Source: Pseudescherichia sp031987975
GTDB lineage: Bacteria; Pseudomonadota; Gammaproteobacteria; Enterobacterales; Enterobacteriaceae
Direction: 5' to 3'
Length of the DNA stretch: 64,000 nt
Assembly: GCF_031987975.1 (NCBI RefSeq)
Contig: NZ_DALZYX010000004.1
Coordinates: 353,501 to 417,500 of the forward strand
Shown here in pieces: positions 51,952 to 60,513 of this stretch. The notes under the pieces were generated by a model, which was given only the letters and a program-made list of their open reading frames with translations, made no database searches and was not told the DNA's origin. Made by a program: the position numbers and the translations under genes. Each line of letters starts with the position of its first letter. The stretch's first letter is position 1.

Positions 51952-53441
51952 TGCCGGGCCTGTTTGATCTGCGCGCCGACGTCCTGCAGGCTGGCTTCAA
52001 TGCGCCCTAACCAGTCGCTGTGAATAAACAGGCACTTCTGCTGTTCGCTGAAGCGGGTGTGCTGCTGGTGCCATGTATTATCCAGCGCCTCGAGCTGCTG
52101 GGCGATCTCCTCAGGCACGTTCTCCTGAGAGGTGCCGGGCAGCGCCAGCCGGGAGGCCTGCAGGCTGACGTCGCGAACGATCAGGTGCAGGGTGGCGTCC
52201 ACCTCCAGGTTGAGTACCTGGGCAAAGCCAATCCCGTTGAGCTTGCCGCGGATCTCTCCACCTTTCATCAGCCACTGTTCAAGCGGGGCGCGCTCAAGGG
52301 TAATATGTATGACCTGCATATCGTGCAGCTTGAGCGGCTGCTGGAGCAGCAGAGTCAGCGTATCGTCGCTGATATCAGGGGGCAGCTCGTAGTGCGGACG
52401 GCGGCTAAACATGCCGCTTTGGCGCTGCACTTTGAGGGCGGTCTTATCGCTCTGCTGCTGCTGGAGCTGTAGACGCCGCTGGGCAATAGCGCCCAGCTGG
52501 ACCAGCATGGCCTGCTGCTGCCAGGCGTGTCCGGTCATCAATATGTCGACCTGCTGAGCAAGCAGCTCCCGGCTCTGGGCGTCATGCCACAGGCAATCTT
52601 TTAGCAGGATCAGATCGATGGGTGATACCGCATCGCGCCCGCAGAAAAAGGCGCTGGCCTGCAGCAGGCGAATGGCCTTTTTCCAGCGGCGATCAGAGAC
52701 GTAGGGCGCGCTGGGGAGGTTATCCAGCTGCTGGCGCAGCATAAAGATCAGCTCGAATACCGCGTCGGGCAGGGTAACGCGGCCTATATCCTGCTGCCAC
52801 TGCTGATACTCCTCGTCGGTCACCTGTAGCGAGGCCGGAACCGGGTTGTCGTTCTCATCCTGCTGGCTAACCAGCATGGCGCGGAAGTTTCCCTTCTCCT
52901 GAACCTTATCCAGCCAGAGACGGATCAGCATACGGTCATACAGCGCTTCCAGACTGCTGTCAGCTTCCGGTAGTTCATTGGAGGCTGCCACCAGCAGGCG
53001 CATCGGGATCTTCTCCTCACTGGCGCCGTTGCGGAACCGACGTTCGTTAATGGCGGTTAGCAGCGTGTTGAGGATAGCAGGACCGGCTTTCCATATTTCG
53101 TCGAGGAAAACGATCTCCGCCTCCGGAAGATAGCCTGCGGTCAGACGCTCGTAACGCCCTTCGTCTTTCAGCGCCTGGATAGAGAGCGGGCCGAAAACCT
53201 CCTCCGGCGTCGAAAAGCGGGTCATCAGGTATTCAAAGGCGCGAGCGTGCTGAAAGGCAAACTTTAGCCGGCGGGCAATAAGGCTTTTGGCGATCCCGGG
53301 CGGGCCAAGAAGAAATACACTCTCTCCGCTTAACGCGGCCAGCAGGCACAGGCGGATAGCGTGGCTACGCTCATACAGGCCTTTTTCCAGCGCGCTGCTG
53401 AGACGGGAAATTCTTTCTGCTAATAAATGTGAGTGAGCCAT
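51948..53441 (-). CDS. ravA: MoxR-family AAA+ ATPase RavA
   Basis: A 497-residue hexameric ATPase that works with ViaA and binds lysine decarboxylase CadA in E. coli. The AAA+ module (about 1-300) has Walker A GPPGIAKS, Walker B EIVFLDEIWKAGP and sensor AASNELPEADSSLEAL. A C-terminal LARA-type beta domain follows. The start at 53441 (MAHSHLLAERISR) matches the family; the frame extends 13 codons upstream without support. Confidence 0.96.
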   Translation of the reverse strand: MAHSHLLAERISRLSSALEKGLYERSHAIRLCLLAALSGESVFLLGPPGIAKSLIARRLKFAFQHARAFEYLMTRFSTPEEVFGPLSIQALKDEGRYERLTAGYLPEAEIVFLDEIWKAGPAILNTLLTAINERRFRNGASEEKIPMRLLVAASNELPEADSSLEALYDRMLIRLWLDKVQEKGNFRAMLVSQQDENDNPVPASLQVTDEEYQQWQQDIGRVTLPDAVFELIFMLRQQLDNLPSAPYVSDRRWKKAIRLLQASAFFCGRDAVSPIDLILLKDCLWHDAQSRELLAQQVDILMTGHAWQQQAMLVQLGAIAQRRLQLQQQQSDKTALKVQRQSGMFSRRPHYELPPDISDDTLTLLLQQPLKLHDMQVIHITLERAPLEQWLMKGGEIRGKLNGIGFAQVLNLEVDATLHLIVRDVSLQASRLALPGTSQENVPEEIAQQLEALDNTWHQQHTRFSEQQKCLFIHSDWLGRIEASLQDVGAQIKQARQ

Positions 53442-53658
53442 AATTGTTCTGCATCCTTTCGCCGCTGTATCGGTGGACAAAAGTGAGTATACGTTTCAAC
53501 AAGGGCTTGTAATAGACGGAATAATGCCTTCGTTTCTTTGCGCCAGAATAACCCGGTCGCATTTAGGGCTTCGATTTATTGAAGAATCATGCATACTGTG
53601 CGCTTTTGTGGGCCAAGGGACGAAGCGCACACTTGTCATCCATACAAAAGATTAGTCT
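53442..53658. promoter_or_regulatory. Divergent ravA/kup intergenic region
   Basis: These 217 bp separate ravA (minus) and kup (plus) and must carry both promoters. No operator is recognised. A 60-codon plus-strand frame (53473-53655) ends just before kup but has no family resemblance and a poor ribosome site. Confidence 0.5.
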
Positions 53659-55527
53659 ATGAGCACTGATAATAAGCAATCATTGTCTGCGGTTACCCTC
53701 GCAGCCATTGGGGTTGTCTACGGTGATATCGGGACCAGCCCGCTTTATACTCTTCGTGAATGTTTGTCCGGTCAGTTTGGTTTTGGCGTCGAACGTGACG
53801 CGGTGTTTGGCTTTCTGTCACTCATCTTCTGGCTGCTGATTTTCGTTGTCTCTATTAAGTATCTGACCTTTGTTATGCGCGCCGATAACGCCGGGGAAGG
53901 GGGGATTTTGACCCTGATGTCGCTGGCGGGACGTAACACCTCGGCGCGCATGACCTCGGTGCTGGTGATCATGGGGTTGATTGGCGGCAGCTTCTTCTAT
54001 GGAGAAGTGGTGATCACGCCTGCAATCTCGGTGATGTCGGCCATTGAAGGGCTGGAGATTATTGCCCCCTCGCTGGATAGCTGGGTCGTCCCGCTGGCCA
54101 TCGTGGTGCTGACGCTGCTGTTTATGATCCAGAAGCACGGTACCGGGCTGGTGGGCAAGCTGTTTGCGCCCATTATGCTGGCGTGGTTTATCATCCTGGC
54201 GGTGCTGGGCCTGCGTGGGATTATCTCTAACCCTGAAGTGTTGCAGGCGCTGAACCCAATGTGGGCGGTGCACTTCTTCCTCGAGTATAAAACCGTGTCG
54301 TTTGTGGCGCTGGGCGCGGTGGTGCTGTCGATCACCGGCGTAGAGGCGCTGTATGCCGACATGGGCCACTTCGGTAAACTGCCGATCCGCCTGGCGTGGT
54401 TCAGCCTGGTGCTGCCGTCGCTGGCGCTGAACTACTTCGGCCAGGGCGCGCTGCTGCTGAAAAATCCGGAGGCGATCAAGAACCCGTTCTTCCTGCTGGC
54501 CCCGGAGTGGGCGCTGATCCCAATGCTGCTTCTTGCCACCCTGGCAACGGTTATCGCCTCCCAGGCGGTGATCTCCGGCGTCTTTTCGCTTACCCGGCAG
54601 GCGGTGCGTCTGGGCTACCTGTCACCGATGCGCATCATCCACACCTCGGAGATGGAATCCGGCCAGATCTACATTCCCTTTGTGAACTGGCTGCTCTACT
54701 TTGCCGTGGTGATTGTGATTGTCAGCTTTGAGCGTTCAAGCAACCTGGCGGCGGCGTACGGGATCGCGGTTACCGGCACAATGGTGCTGACCTCCATCCT
54801 CTCCACCACCGTCGCACGTAAAAACTGGCACTGGAACAAGTTCCTCGTGGCGCTGATTCTGGTGGCGTTCCTCTGCATCGATATTCCGCTCTTCTCGGCG
54901 AACCTCGACAAGCTGCTCTCCGGCGGCTGGCTGCCGCTGAGTCTTGGGATTGTAATGTTCATGATCATGACAACGTGGAAAAGCGAGCGCTTCCGCCTGC
55001 TGCGGCGCATGCATGAGCACGGTAACTCTCTGGAGGCGATGATCGCTTCGCTGGAGAAATCCCCGCCGGTGCGGGTGCCGGGTACGGCGGTCTACATGTC
55101 ACGCGCCCTTAACGTTATCCCCTTCGCGATGCTGCATAACCTCAAGCACAACAAGGTGCTGCACGAGCGGGTGATCCTCCTGACCCTGCGCACGGAGGAC
55201 GCACCCTACGTGCATAACGTCCGCCGGGTACAGATTGAGCAGCTTTCTCCGACCTTCTGGCGCGTGGTGGCCAGCTATGGCTGGCGCGAAACGCCGAACG
55301 TGGAGGAGGTGTTCCACCGCTGCGGGCTGGAGGGGCTGAGCTGTCGCATGATGGAGACCTCGTTCTTTATGTCCCACGAGTCGCTGATCCTTGGCAAGCG
55401 CCCGTGGTACATGCGCCTGCGCGGCAAGCTTTTCCTGGTGCTGCAACGTAACGCCCTGCGCGCCCCGGATCAGTTTGAGATCCCGCCCAACCGGGTAATC
55501 GAGCTGGGTACTCAGGTCGAGATTTAA
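53659..55527 (+). CDS. kup: Low-affinity K+ transporter Kup
   Basis: A 622-residue K+:H+ symporter of the KUP/HAK family, which supplies potassium at low pH. Twelve hydrophobic helices occupy the first 440 residues, starting with the signature GVVYGDIGTSPLYTLRE, and a cytoplasmic C-terminal domain follows. A REP-like hairpin follows the stop. Confidence 0.97.
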   Translation: MSTDNKQSLSAVTLAAIGVVYGDIGTSPLYTLRECLSGQFGFGVERDAVFGFLSLIFWLLIFVVSIKYLTFVMRADNAGEGGILTLMSLAGRNTSARMTSVLVIMGLIGGSFFYGEVVITPAISVMSAIEGLEIIAPSLDSWVVPLAIVVLTLLFMIQKHGTGLVGKLFAPIMLAWFIILAVLGLRGIISNPEVLQALNPMWAVHFFLEYKTVSFVALGAVVLSITGVEALYADMGHFGKLPIRLAWFSLVLPSLALNYFGQGALLLKNPEAIKNPFFLLAPEWALIPMLLLATLATVIASQAVISGVFSLTRQAVRLGYLSPMRIIHTSEMESGQIYIPFVNWLLYFAVVIVIVSFERSSNLAAAYGIAVTGTMVLTSILSTTVARKNWHWNKFLVALILVAFLCIDIPLFSANLDKLLSGGWLPLSLGIVMFMIMTTWKSERFRLLRRMHEHGNSLEAMIASLEKSPPVRVPGTAVYMSRALNVIPFAMLHNLKHNKVLHERVILLTLRTEDAPYVHNVRRVQIEQLSPTFWRVVASYGWRETPNVEEVFHRCGLEGLSCRMMETSFFMSHESLILGKRPWYMRLRGKLFLVLQRNALRAPDQFEIPPNRVIELGTQVEI

Positions 55528-55537
55528 ACCTGCCAAA

Positions 55538-55567
55538 TGCCGGGTGGCGCTTTGCTTACCCGGCCTT
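55538..55567. repeat. REP-like hairpin downstream of kup
   Basis: GCCGGGT (55539-55545) pairs with ACCCGGC (55558-55564), followed by CTTGC. It has the size and arms of a REP unit. Confidence 0.7.
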
Positions 55568-55593
55568 GCTCTCTTCATCTTAATTTCCGTTAG

Positions 55594-55605
55594 CGAAACG
55601 TTTCG
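55594..55605. promoter_or_regulatory. Upstream RbsR-type palindrome
   Basis: CGAAACGTTTCG is a perfect 12-bp palindrome, the core of an RbsR operator, and is centred 79 bp upstream of the second copy. It abuts the CRP site. Confidence 0.6.
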
Positions 55606-55617
55606 ATGCCGATCACA
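55602..55617. promoter_or_regulatory. CRP site of the rbs promoter
   Basis: TTCGATGCCGATCACA matches eight of the ten core CRP bases. Its centre lies about 61.5 bp upstream of the predicted start of transcription, the class I activation distance. Confidence 0.6.
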
Positions 55618-55634
55618 GTTCTTTAATGTGGTGA

Positions 55635-55671
55635 TGGTTAAATGAACGCCATCCGGCATACACTGGCACCA
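55635..55671 (+). promoter_or_regulatory. rbs operon promoter
   Basis: TACACT (55659-55664) is the likely -10, with a poor -35 GGTTAA 17 bp upstream, consistent with the need for CRP. Transcription would begin near 55671, at the edge of the operator. Confidence 0.6.
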
Positions 55672-55686
55672 GCGAAACGTTTCGCT
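55671..55686. promoter_or_regulatory. Main RbsR operator
   Basis: AGCGAAACGTTTCGCT is a perfect 16-bp palindrome of the LacI-family type with a central CG, located at the predicted transcription start and 16 bp ahead of rbsD. RbsR is encoded at the end of the same operon. Confidence 0.85.
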
Positions 55687-55702
55687 AGTGGAGCAAGAAA
55701 AA

Positions 55703-56122
55703 ATGAAGAAAGGATCTGTACTTAACTCTGAAATCTCATCGGTTATCTCCCGTCTTGGGCATACCGATACGCTTGTGGTGTGTGATGCCGGGCTGCCGGT
55801 ACCCCACAGCACGCAACGCATCGATATGGCGTTAACCCAGGGCGTGCCCTCGTTTATGCAGGTGCTTGAGGTGGTCACCACTGAGATGCAGGTTGAGGCA
55901 GCCATTCTCGCAACGGAAATCAAACAGCATAATCCGCAGCTCCACGAAGCGTTGCTCAACCATATTGAGCAGCTGCAACAACACCAGGGAAATACCATCG
56001 AAGTGCGCTACACCACGCACGAAGAGTTTAAACAGCAAACCGCAACAAGCCAGGCGGTCATTCGCAGCGGGGAGTGCTCCCCGTATGCGAATATCATTCT
56101 CTGTGCTGGCGTCACCTTCTGA
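55703..56122 (+). CDS. rbsD: D-ribose pyranase RbsD
   Basis: Interconverts beta-pyranose and beta-furanose forms of ribose so that ribokinase can use it. It has 139 residues from the ATG at 55703 (MKKGSVLNSEISSVISRLGHTD), with the catalytic His in RLGHTDTLVVCDAG and the C-terminal RSGECSPYANIIL. A GTG/ATG extension of 5 codons upstream would enter the operator and is rejected. Confidence 0.96.
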   Translation: MKKGSVLNSEISSVISRLGHTDTLVVCDAGLPVPHSTQRIDMALTQGVPSFMQVLEVVTTEMQVEAAILATEIKQHNPQLHEALLNHIEQLQQHQGNTIEVRYTTHEEFKQQTATSQAVIRSGECSPYANIILCAGVTF

Positions 56123-56129
56123 GGCCATC

Positions 56130-57644
56130 ATGGACGCATTACTTCAGCTTAAGGGGATCGACAAAGCGTTCCCCGGCGTAAAAGCCCTCTCTGGCGCAGC
56201 GCTCAACGTCTATCCAGGCCGCGTGATGGCGCTGGTGGGTGAGAACGGCGCGGGCAAATCCACCATGATGAAAGTGTTAACCGGTATCTACACCCGCGAT
56301 GCCGGTTCGCTGCTGTGGCTGGGTCAGGAGACGACCTTTAACGGACCTAAGTCTTCTCAGGAGGCGGGGATCGGCATTATCCATCAGGAGCTGAACCTGA
56401 TCCCGCAGTTGACCATTGCCGAAAACATCTTTTTAGGCCGTGAATTTGTTAACCGCTTTGGCAAAATCGACTGGAAGAAGATGTATGCCGAAGCAGACAT
56501 TCTGCTGGCGAAACTCAACCTGCGCTTTAAGAGCGACAGGCTGGTGGGCGATCTCTCTATTGGCGATCAGCAGATGGTGGAGATCGCCAAGGTGCTGAGC
56601 TTTGAGTCGAAGGTCATCGTTATGGATGAGCCGACCGATGCCCTCACCGATACCGAAACCGACTCCCTGTTCCGCGTGATCCGCGAGCTGAAATCCCAGG
56701 GACGCGGCATTGTCTACATCTCCCACCGCATGAAAGAGATCTTTGAGATCTGCGATGACGTGACTGTCTTCCGTGACGGGCAGTTTATTGCCGAGCGTGA
56801 GGTCAGCTCGCTCTCTGAAGATACGCTGATTGAGATGATGGTGGGGCGCAAGCTGGAAGATCAGTATCCGCACCTTGATAAAGCACCGGGCGAGGTTCGT
56901 CTGAAGGTCGACAGCCTGTGCGGCCCTGGGGTGAACGATGTCTCCTTCTCCCTGCGGCAGGGCGAAATTCTTGGCGTTGCCGGGCTGATGGGCGCCGGAC
57001 GTACCGAATTGATGAAGGTGCTGTACGGCGCGCTGTCGCGAACCAGCGGCACCGTTACCCTCGACGGCCATGAAGTGGTGACCCGCTCGCCGCAGGATGG
57101 CCTGGCCAACGGCATCGTCTACATCTCAGAGGATCGCAAGCGCGATGGCTTAGTGCTGGGCATGTCAGTAAAAGAGAACATGTCCTTGACCGCGCTGCGC
57201 TACTTTAGCCGCAGCGGCGGCAGCCTGAAGCATAGCGATGAGCAGCAGGCGGTGAGCGATTTTATCCGCCTGTTTAACGTCAAAACGCCCTCTATGGAGC
57301 AGCCCATCGGCCTGCTCTCCGGCGGCAACCAGCAAAAAATCGCTATCGCCCGCGGGCTGATGACGCGCCCGAAGGTATTAATCCTCGACGAACCCACCCG
57401 CGGCGTGGACGTCGGTGCCAAAAAAGAGATCTATCAGCTCATCAACCAGTTTAAAGCGGATGGGCTGAGCATCATTCTGGTGTCATCAGAGATGCCGGAG
57501 GTGCTTGGCATGAGCGATCGCATCATGGTGATGCATGAAGGAGAGTTGGGCGGCGAGTTCACTCGTGAACAGGCAACCCAGGAAGTGCTGATGGCCGCCG
57601 CCGTCGGCAAGCTAAATCGCGAGACCCAGGAGTCAACGATATGA
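56130..57644 (+). CDS. rbsA: Ribose ABC transporter ATPase RbsA
   Basis: A 504-residue double ATPase of the ribose importer. The first half has Walker A GENGAGKST, signature LSIGDQQMVEIAK and Walker B VIVMDEPTDALT; the second half has the degenerate P-loop GLMGAGRTEL, LSGGNQQKIAIARGL and LILDEPTRGVD. GAGG precedes the ATG at 56130; the longer frame reaching 55866 overlaps rbsD and is not coding. Confidence 0.97.
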   Translation: MDALLQLKGIDKAFPGVKALSGAALNVYPGRVMALVGENGAGKSTMMKVLTGIYTRDAGSLLWLGQETTFNGPKSSQEAGIGIIHQELNLIPQLTIAENIFLGREFVNRFGKIDWKKMYAEADILLAKLNLRFKSDRLVGDLSIGDQQMVEIAKVLSFESKVIVMDEPTDALTDTETDSLFRVIRELKSQGRGIVYISHRMKEIFEICDDVTVFRDGQFIAEREVSSLSEDTLIEMMVGRKLEDQYPHLDKAPGEVRLKVDSLCGPGVNDVSFSLRQGEILGVAGLMGAGRTELMKVLYGALSRTSGTVTLDGHEVVTRSPQDGLANGIVYISEDRKRDGLVLGMSVKENMSLTALRYFSRSGGSLKHSDEQQAVSDFIRLFNVKTPSMEQPIGLLSGGNQQKIAIARGLMTRPKVLILDEPTRGVDVGAKKEIYQLINQFKADGLSIILVSSEMPEVLGMSDRIMVMHEGELGGEFTREQATQEVLMAAAVGKLNRETQESTI

Positions 57645-58606
57645 GTACCCAGACCGTTATCCCCCGCCGCTACTTTAATAAGGCGTGGCTGATGGAACAG
57701 AAATCGCTGATTGCCCTGCTGGTGCTGATTGCGATTGTCTCCACGATGAGCCCTAACTTTTTTACCATCAATAACCTGTTCAACATCCTGCAGCAGACCT
57801 CGGTGAATGCCATTATGGCAGTGGGGATGACGCTGGTGATCCTGACCTCGGGGATCGATCTCTCCGTTGGCTCGCTGCTGGCGCTCACCGGCGCGGTGGC
57901 AGCCTCGCTTGTCGGAATGGAAGTTAACGCGCTGGTGGCTATTGCGGCCGCGCTGGCGCTGGGGGCTGCGGTAGGGGCGATGACCGGGGTGATTGTCGCG
58001 AAAGGCCGGGTGCAGGCGTTTATCGCCACTCTGGTGATGATGCTGCTGCTGCGCGGTGTGACCATGGTCTATACCAACGGCAGTCCGGTAAATACCGGCT
58101 TTACCGATAACGCCGATCTCTTTGGCTGGTTTGGTATTGGCCGCCCGCTGGGTATCCCGACACCGGTGTGGATCATGGGCATCGTCTTCCTGGCCGCGTG
58201 GTATATGCTGCACCACACCCGTCTGGGCCGCTATATCTATGCCCTGGGCGGTAACGAAGCGGCCACGCGCCTCTCCGGCATCAGCGTCAATAAAGTCAAA
58301 ATTATCGTCTATTCCCTGAGTGGTCTGCTGGCTTCGCTGGCGGGCATCATTGAAGTGGCGCGCCTCTCCTCTGCACAACCCACGGCCGGTACCGGCTATG
58401 AGCTGGATGCCATCGCTGCGGTCGTCTTAGGCGGGACCAGCCTCGCGGGTGGTAAAGGCCGCATTGTGGGCACGCTGATCGGTGCGCTGATCCTTGGTTT
58501 CCTTAACAACGGACTGAACTTGCTGGGTGTTTCCTCCTATTACCAGATGATCGTTAAGGCAGTGGTGATTTTGCTGGCGGTGCTGGTAGACAACAAAAAG
58601 CAGTAA
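57641..58606 (+). CDS. rbsC: Ribose ABC transporter permease RbsC
   Basis: A 321-residue permease with about ten hydrophobic segments; TSGIDLSVGSLLALTGAV is the usual signature early in the protein, and GGNEAATRLSGISVNKVK is the cytoplasmic loop contacting RbsA. The start overlaps the rbsA stop by 4 bases (ATGA). Confidence 0.97.
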   Translation: MSTQTVIPRRYFNKAWLMEQKSLIALLVLIAIVSTMSPNFFTINNLFNILQQTSVNAIMAVGMTLVILTSGIDLSVGSLLALTGAVAASLVGMEVNALVAIAAALALGAAVGAMTGVIVAKGRVQAFIATLVMMLLLRGVTMVYTNGSPVNTGFTDNADLFGWFGIGRPLGIPTPVWIMGIVFLAAWYMLHHTRLGRYIYALGGNEAATRLSGISVNKVKIIVYSLSGLLASLAGIIEVARLSSAQPTAGTGYELDAIAAVVLGGTSLAGGKGRIVGTLIGALILGFLNNGLNLLGVSSYYQMIVKAVVILLAVLVDNKKQ

Positions 58607-58632
58607 TAAATGACATTACAGGACATCTGATT

Positions 58633-59523
58633 ATGAACATGAAAAAACTGGCTACTCTGGTCTCTGCTGTCGCACTGAGTGCAACCGTGAGCGCGAACGC
58701 GATGGCGAAAGATACCATTGCGCTGGTGATCTCAACCCTGAACAACCCGTTTTTTGTTTCGCTGAAGGATGGCGCACAGAAAGAGGCCGACAAGCTGGGC
58801 TATAACCTGGTGGTGCTGGATTCCCAGAACAACCCGGCAAAAGAGCTGGCCAACGTGCAGGACCTGACCGTACGCGGCACTAAAATCCTGCTAATCAACC
58901 CGACCGACTCCGATGCGGTGGGTAATGCCGTGAAGATGGCGAACCAGGCAAAAATTCCGGTGATCACCCTGGACCGCGTGGCGGCCAAAGGTGAGGTCGT
59001 GAGCCATATCGCCTCTGATAACGTGCTGGGCGGCAAAATTGCCGGTGATTACATCGCGAAGAAAACCGGTGAAAGCGCGAAGGTCATTGAACTGCAGGGC
59101 ATCGCCGGTACCTCTGCCGCTCGCGAACGCGGCGAGGGCTTCCAGCAGGCCGTGGCAGCACATAAGTTCAACGTACTGGCCAGCCAGCCGGCGGATTTCG
59201 ACCGCACCAAAGGTCTGAACGTGATGCAGAACCTGCTAACCGCGCATCCTGACGTGCAGGCAGTCTTTGCCCAGAACGATGAGATGGCGCTGGGTGCGTT
59301 GCGCGCGCTGCAGACGGCGGGTAAATCCGACGTGATGGTGGTGGGCTTCGACGGCACTCCGGACGGTGAGAAAGCGGTAAACGACGGCAAGCTGGCGGCG
59401 ACCATCGCCCAGCTGCCGGAGCAGATCGGCGCGAAAGGTGTTGAAACTGCTGATAAAGTACTGAAAGGCGAAAAGGTTCAGGCCAAATACCCGGTTGACC
59501 TGAAGCTGGTTATTAAACAGTAA
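58633..59523 (+). CDS. rbsB: Periplasmic ribose-binding protein RbsB
   Basis: A 296-residue receptor for ribose uptake and, through Trg, chemotaxis. The signal peptide is about 25 residues (MNMKKLATLVSAVALSATV, ending AMA), followed by KDTIALVISTLNNPFFVSL. Ligand contacts in LDRVAAKGEVVSHIASDN and AQNDEMALGALRAL are retained. Confidence 0.97.
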   Translation: MNMKKLATLVSAVALSATVSANAMAKDTIALVISTLNNPFFVSLKDGAQKEADKLGYNLVVLDSQNNPAKELANVQDLTVRGTKILLINPTDSDAVGNAVKMANQAKIPVITLDRVAAKGEVVSHIASDNVLGGKIAGDYIAKKTGESAKVIELQGIAGTSAARERGEGFQQAVAAHKFNVLASQPADFDRTKGLNVMQNLLTAHPDVQAVFAQNDEMALGALRALQTAGKSDVMVVGFDGTPDGEKAVNDGKLAATIAQLPEQIGAKGVETADKVLKGEKVQAKYPVDLKLVIKQ

Positions 59524-59538
59524 TCACGTTTTAAGGCT

Positions 59539-59560
59539 TACGCCACCAGAGGGTGGCGTA
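59539..59560. other. Hairpin between rbsB and rbsK
   Basis: TACGCCACC (59539-59547) pairs perfectly with GGTGGCGTA (59552-59560) around a 4-base loop in the 57-bp gap. It has no T-run and probably stabilises the rbsB message or lowers expression of rbsK. Confidence 0.6.
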
Positions 59561-59580
59561 CCTTACAGGATGAACCCACC

Positions 59581-60510
59581 ATGAAAACAGCAGGTAAGCT
59601 CGTTGTCCTTGGCAGCATTAATGCCGATCACATTCTCAACCTTGACGCTTTCCCAACGCCGGGTGAAACCGTAACCGGTACCCATTATCAGGTCGCCTTT
59701 GGCGGTAAAGGTGCCAACCAGGCGGTGGCCGCCGGGCGCAGCGGAGCGCAGATTGCCTTTATCGCCTGTACCGGCAGCGACGATACCGGGGAGCGGATCC
59801 GCGCCCAGCTGGTCAGCGATAACATCGACGTTGCGCCAGTGAGCGTAGTTGACGGGGAGTCGACTGGCGTCGCGCTGATCTTTGTCAACGAAGAAGGGGA
59901 GAATGTGATCGGTATTCATGCGGGTGCTAACGCCGCACTCTCGCCTGAGCGGGTTGCTGCCCAACGAGAGCTGATTGCCAACGCGGACGCGCTGCTGATG
60001 CAGCTGGAGTCGCCGGTCGAGAGCGTGTTGGCCGCCGCGAAAATTGCCTATGAAAATCATACCACTGTCGTACTCAACCCGGCACCGGCGCGTGTATTAT
60101 CTGACAAGCTGCTGGCGCTGGTGGACATTATCACCCCGAATGAAACCGAAGCGGAAAAGCTGACGGGCATTCGCGTCGAGAGCGACAGCGATGCAGAGCG
60201 GGCGGCGCTCGCGCTGCATGATAAAGGCATCGGTACGGTGATTATCACCCTTGGCAGCCGCGGCGTATGGGCCAGCGTCAACGGTAAAGGTCAGCGTGTA
60301 CCGGGCTTTAAGGTCAACGCCATTGATACTATCGCGGCGGGTGATACCTTTAACGGCGCACTGGTGACCGCGCTGCTGGAGGATAAGCCGCTTAATGAGG
60401 CGATTGTGTTTGCCCATGCGGCGGCGGCGATTGCCGTCACGCGTAAAGGCGCGCAGCCCTCTGTGCCATGGCGTAATGAGATTAACGATTTCCTGAGTCA
60501 GCAGGGGTAA
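59581..60510 (+). CDS. rbsK: Ribokinase RbsK
   Basis: Phosphorylates ribose at O5. The 309-residue protein is of the PfkB family: N-terminal GGKGANQAVAAGRSG signature near residue 40 and C-terminal DTIAAGDTFNGALV, where the first Asp after GG/AA is the catalytic base. It ends 3 bp before rbsR. Confidence 0.97.
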   Translation: MKTAGKLVVLGSINADHILNLDAFPTPGETVTGTHYQVAFGGKGANQAVAAGRSGAQIAFIACTGSDDTGERIRAQLVSDNIDVAPVSVVDGESTGVALIFVNEEGENVIGIHAGANAALSPERVAAQRELIANADALLMQLESPVESVLAAAKIAYENHTTVVLNPAPARVLSDKLLALVDIITPNETEAEKLTGIRVESDSDAERAALALHDKGIGTVIITLGSRGVWASVNGKGQRVPGFKVNAIDTIAAGDTFNGALVTALLEDKPLNEAIVFAHAAAAIAVTRKGAQPSVPWRNEINDFLSQQG

Positions 60511-60513
60511 CGC

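Noticed and set aside
53473..53655. 60-codon plus-strand frame just before kup
   Set aside because: No ribosome site and no family resemblance; it covers the region expected to hold the ravA and kup promoters.
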